Assembly: GCA_963576735.1 (NCBI GenBank)
Contig: OY755197.1
Location: 9,312,501-9,376,500, forward strand
Direction of reading: 5' to 3'
From: Bedellia somnulentella
Taxonomy: Eukaryota; Arthropoda; Insecta; Lepidoptera; Bedelliidae
Length of the DNA stretch: 64,000 nucleotides
The notes under the pieces were generated by a model. The model was not told the origin of the DNA. It was given only the letters and a program-made list of their open reading frames with translations, and searched no databases. Made by a program: the position numbers and the translations under genes. Shown piece by piece: positions 59,301 through 62,300 of the stretch (within the stretch, counting starts at the first letter, position 1; each line of letters starts with the position of its first letter).

Positions 59301-62300
59301 GCCTCTTGAGTGCCAAAACCATGCACAACCGCGAGGTATGCAACCTCAGAAACTATTTTTTGACGATGACGGATGATAGTATTCGGGGAGAGGTGGTCGC
59401 TAGTGATAAAGGACTGACTCCCTTATCGTTGGCCTCACAGGATTGGCGAACCCCGGAGGTACTTAGCACCTCTGATCGGGAGTCCGTATGGAAAGAGAAG
59501 GAGCTGCACGGGAGGTTTTACAAGGTACTTCACGAACCTTACGTGGACCGTAAAGCCTCCCTGCATTGGCTGCGTTTCGGGGACCTCTTTGGGGAAACCG
59601 AAGGTTTTGTCTGTGCAATACAAGACCAGGTTATCAAGACGCGGAACTATCGGAAATACATCCTAAAGGACGGTACCACAGACATCTGTCGAGCATGTGG
59701 CCGTCCCGGAGAGTCACTTAGGCATGTTATTTCCGGTTGTTCGGCTCTTGCTAACACTGAGTACTTACACAGACACAACCAAGCAGCCAAAATCCTGCAT
59801 CAGGAGCTCGCTCTGAAATACGGACTCTTGCAACAGAGGCTGCCGTATTACAAGTATCTGCCGGAGCCAATCCTAGAAAACGACCGTGCCAAAATCTATT
59901 GGGACCGATCCGTTATCACGGACAGGACTATTCTAGCGAATAAGCCTGATATCGTGGTATGGGATCGGTCGCAGTCGAGGGTATTTCTAGTGGATGTCAC
60001 TATCCCTCATGACGAGGGTCTCGTGAAAGCCGACACCGAGAAGCGTCGGAAATATCTCGATCTGGCTCACGAGATCACCGACATGTGGGGTGTGACTTCG
60101 ACAGAAATAACCCCAATTGTTTTGTCCGCGAACGGGTTAATTCCAACCAGCCTCGCGACCAACTTGAGGCGGTTGGATTTCTGTGGCGTGTCGGTTCCAG
60201 CACAGATGCAGAAAGCGGTGCTGCTCGATACGGCTCGGATCGTCCGTCGGTTCTTGAACCTGACTCCCTGACCCCGACCGACTGTGCTCTTGTCGGGGAG
60301 TACCGCCTCTCCCATTTAAAATTTATATTTTCTTTTTCGGCCATGGGAGAGGCGAGGAACTAAATGTCATACCCAATAATAATAATAATAATAAAATAAA
60401 ATAATAAAAAAATAAAAATAAAATAATAAAATTTCTACCCTAAGTTCGGATATTTCTTAGACCTAACGTCCTAAAAAAAGAACCAAATATTTTCTTTTTT
60501 TTACGAAATAATATTTAGGATTTACCAAACATATGTAATAAAATCAATCCCACTTACTAATTAATGGAAAACAAACAAAATATTTATTTTTCAATTCAGG
60601 TCTGAAAAGCAACTCTCATTTTGTACTATAATTAGTACGTTAGGTTTGGATGATTACATAATAAAAAAATATCTGGGACTCAGGAGGTAAATATATATAA
60701 TAATATAAGTGCATAAAATCATGCGCGGGAAACAAAAATCTCCTAGAGAGATTAGCAATAATGCTGATAGCACACTTATACGCCCGATTTCTGAACTGAG
60801 TATCCAAGCTGAAAACGACTTAAGTATCGTTTTGTCTCATTCTGTTGTTAAGATTTCAATGCGACAGAACGATACTTAAGTTGTTCTCAGCTGGAATACT
60901 CAATTCAGTAATCGTAAATACGTTAACCCCAAAGGACACTGCAGTCTTATTCAAACCGTTTTTCTTTTCCAATAAATGTACAGTAAAGATATCTATCTGA
61001 ATTTTCTGTTGCTTTAAATATGATGTACCGTTTATTTCTCAAATAAATAAATACATCCTCTATATTAATCCCGGACTAACAGTTTTTCCGATTTAAATTC
61101 AAAGCCACGGACTATTGTGCCTTCTCGCTCACGGAACGTGTCACTTTTTCAAGCGTGCATCTGGAGTTATTTCTTACAACAATTTCTGTATTGTTTTTGG
61201 TATAATTATAAAATGTTACTTATTATAAAATAATACATAAATACATATACTCACGGCTATAAATCTCTAGAAGTTGTAGCCAGAGCTAAGGAACTAGAAA
61301 TTCATCAGCCACTTTTGGAAAGTTAAGTGGGAAAAAGGCGGTAATATAAAGGTTTTTGGTGATGGGTCTCCAACCGCATCGCCCAAAAATCCCTTAAAAG
61401 CCCCAATACCGTTAGTCGCCTCTTACGTACACCCACCGGCAGAAATGGGGTAGTGTTATTCTAAGCCGACACTACACAGCTAATACAAATAATGTGGTAT
61501 TAATATATATTTATTTCCAGATGCGCCTCTCCCCCTCCCCCGGTTTACTCCCCGCAGAAAGTGGGGGCGAGACTGTACTTAACTTGGCGCAGATTGAAGA
61601 CCTCATGGATGATGATAGCCATAACCCAGTTACGCAAGGTAATTATTATCAGTATTTTTGATTAAAAAAGTCGTGTTATTGTAGAATTGTATAAAAAGAT
61701 CGGTTTTAGTGATAAAACCGCCATTAAAACGTTTATTCTGTAAAACTATTAACTCTTGTTGTTAATGCTTTTTCCGTGAATTGCAAGATACAGTTTTTTT
61801 TTACATTCGCTTTATTCTAATATGAAATTGCAAAAAAAATAAATTAAAAAGGAGCCTACACAATGCCAACTTTAAATGTGCCTATTTTTTTTTATTTTTT
61901 ATTTATTTATTTTGTACAAACAACAGACACAGACTAAATACATTATTTCTAATTAAATTACATGGTGAAATCAGTCTGTATCCAGAACTGTTCATCACAG
62001 AATATTTACATTTCTATTATTATTCTATTTATCTTATCATAATAAACATATTTTAAAAACTTATATGAAACTGAACTTTGTATAAAATATATAATCAGCA
62101 TTTAAACATTATAAAGCTTATAACTAATACATCTATTAAATGGGATTGTGTTCATACAAGTTTGTGTGTGTGTGAGTGTGTGTGTGTGTGTGTTTGTGTG
62201 TGTGTATTTCCAAAGATGATACTAATGTTACCTTCATATTTTACTTCTAATGTTAATTTACCCAGTATTCTTAGTATGGCAAAAATATACAACTATGATA

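Noticed and set aside
56592..60363. Many minus-strand and alternative-frame ORFs of 60-150 codons
   Set aside because: They overlap the intact 1200-codon retrotransposon frame in GC-rich DNA and have no motifs; they are shadows.
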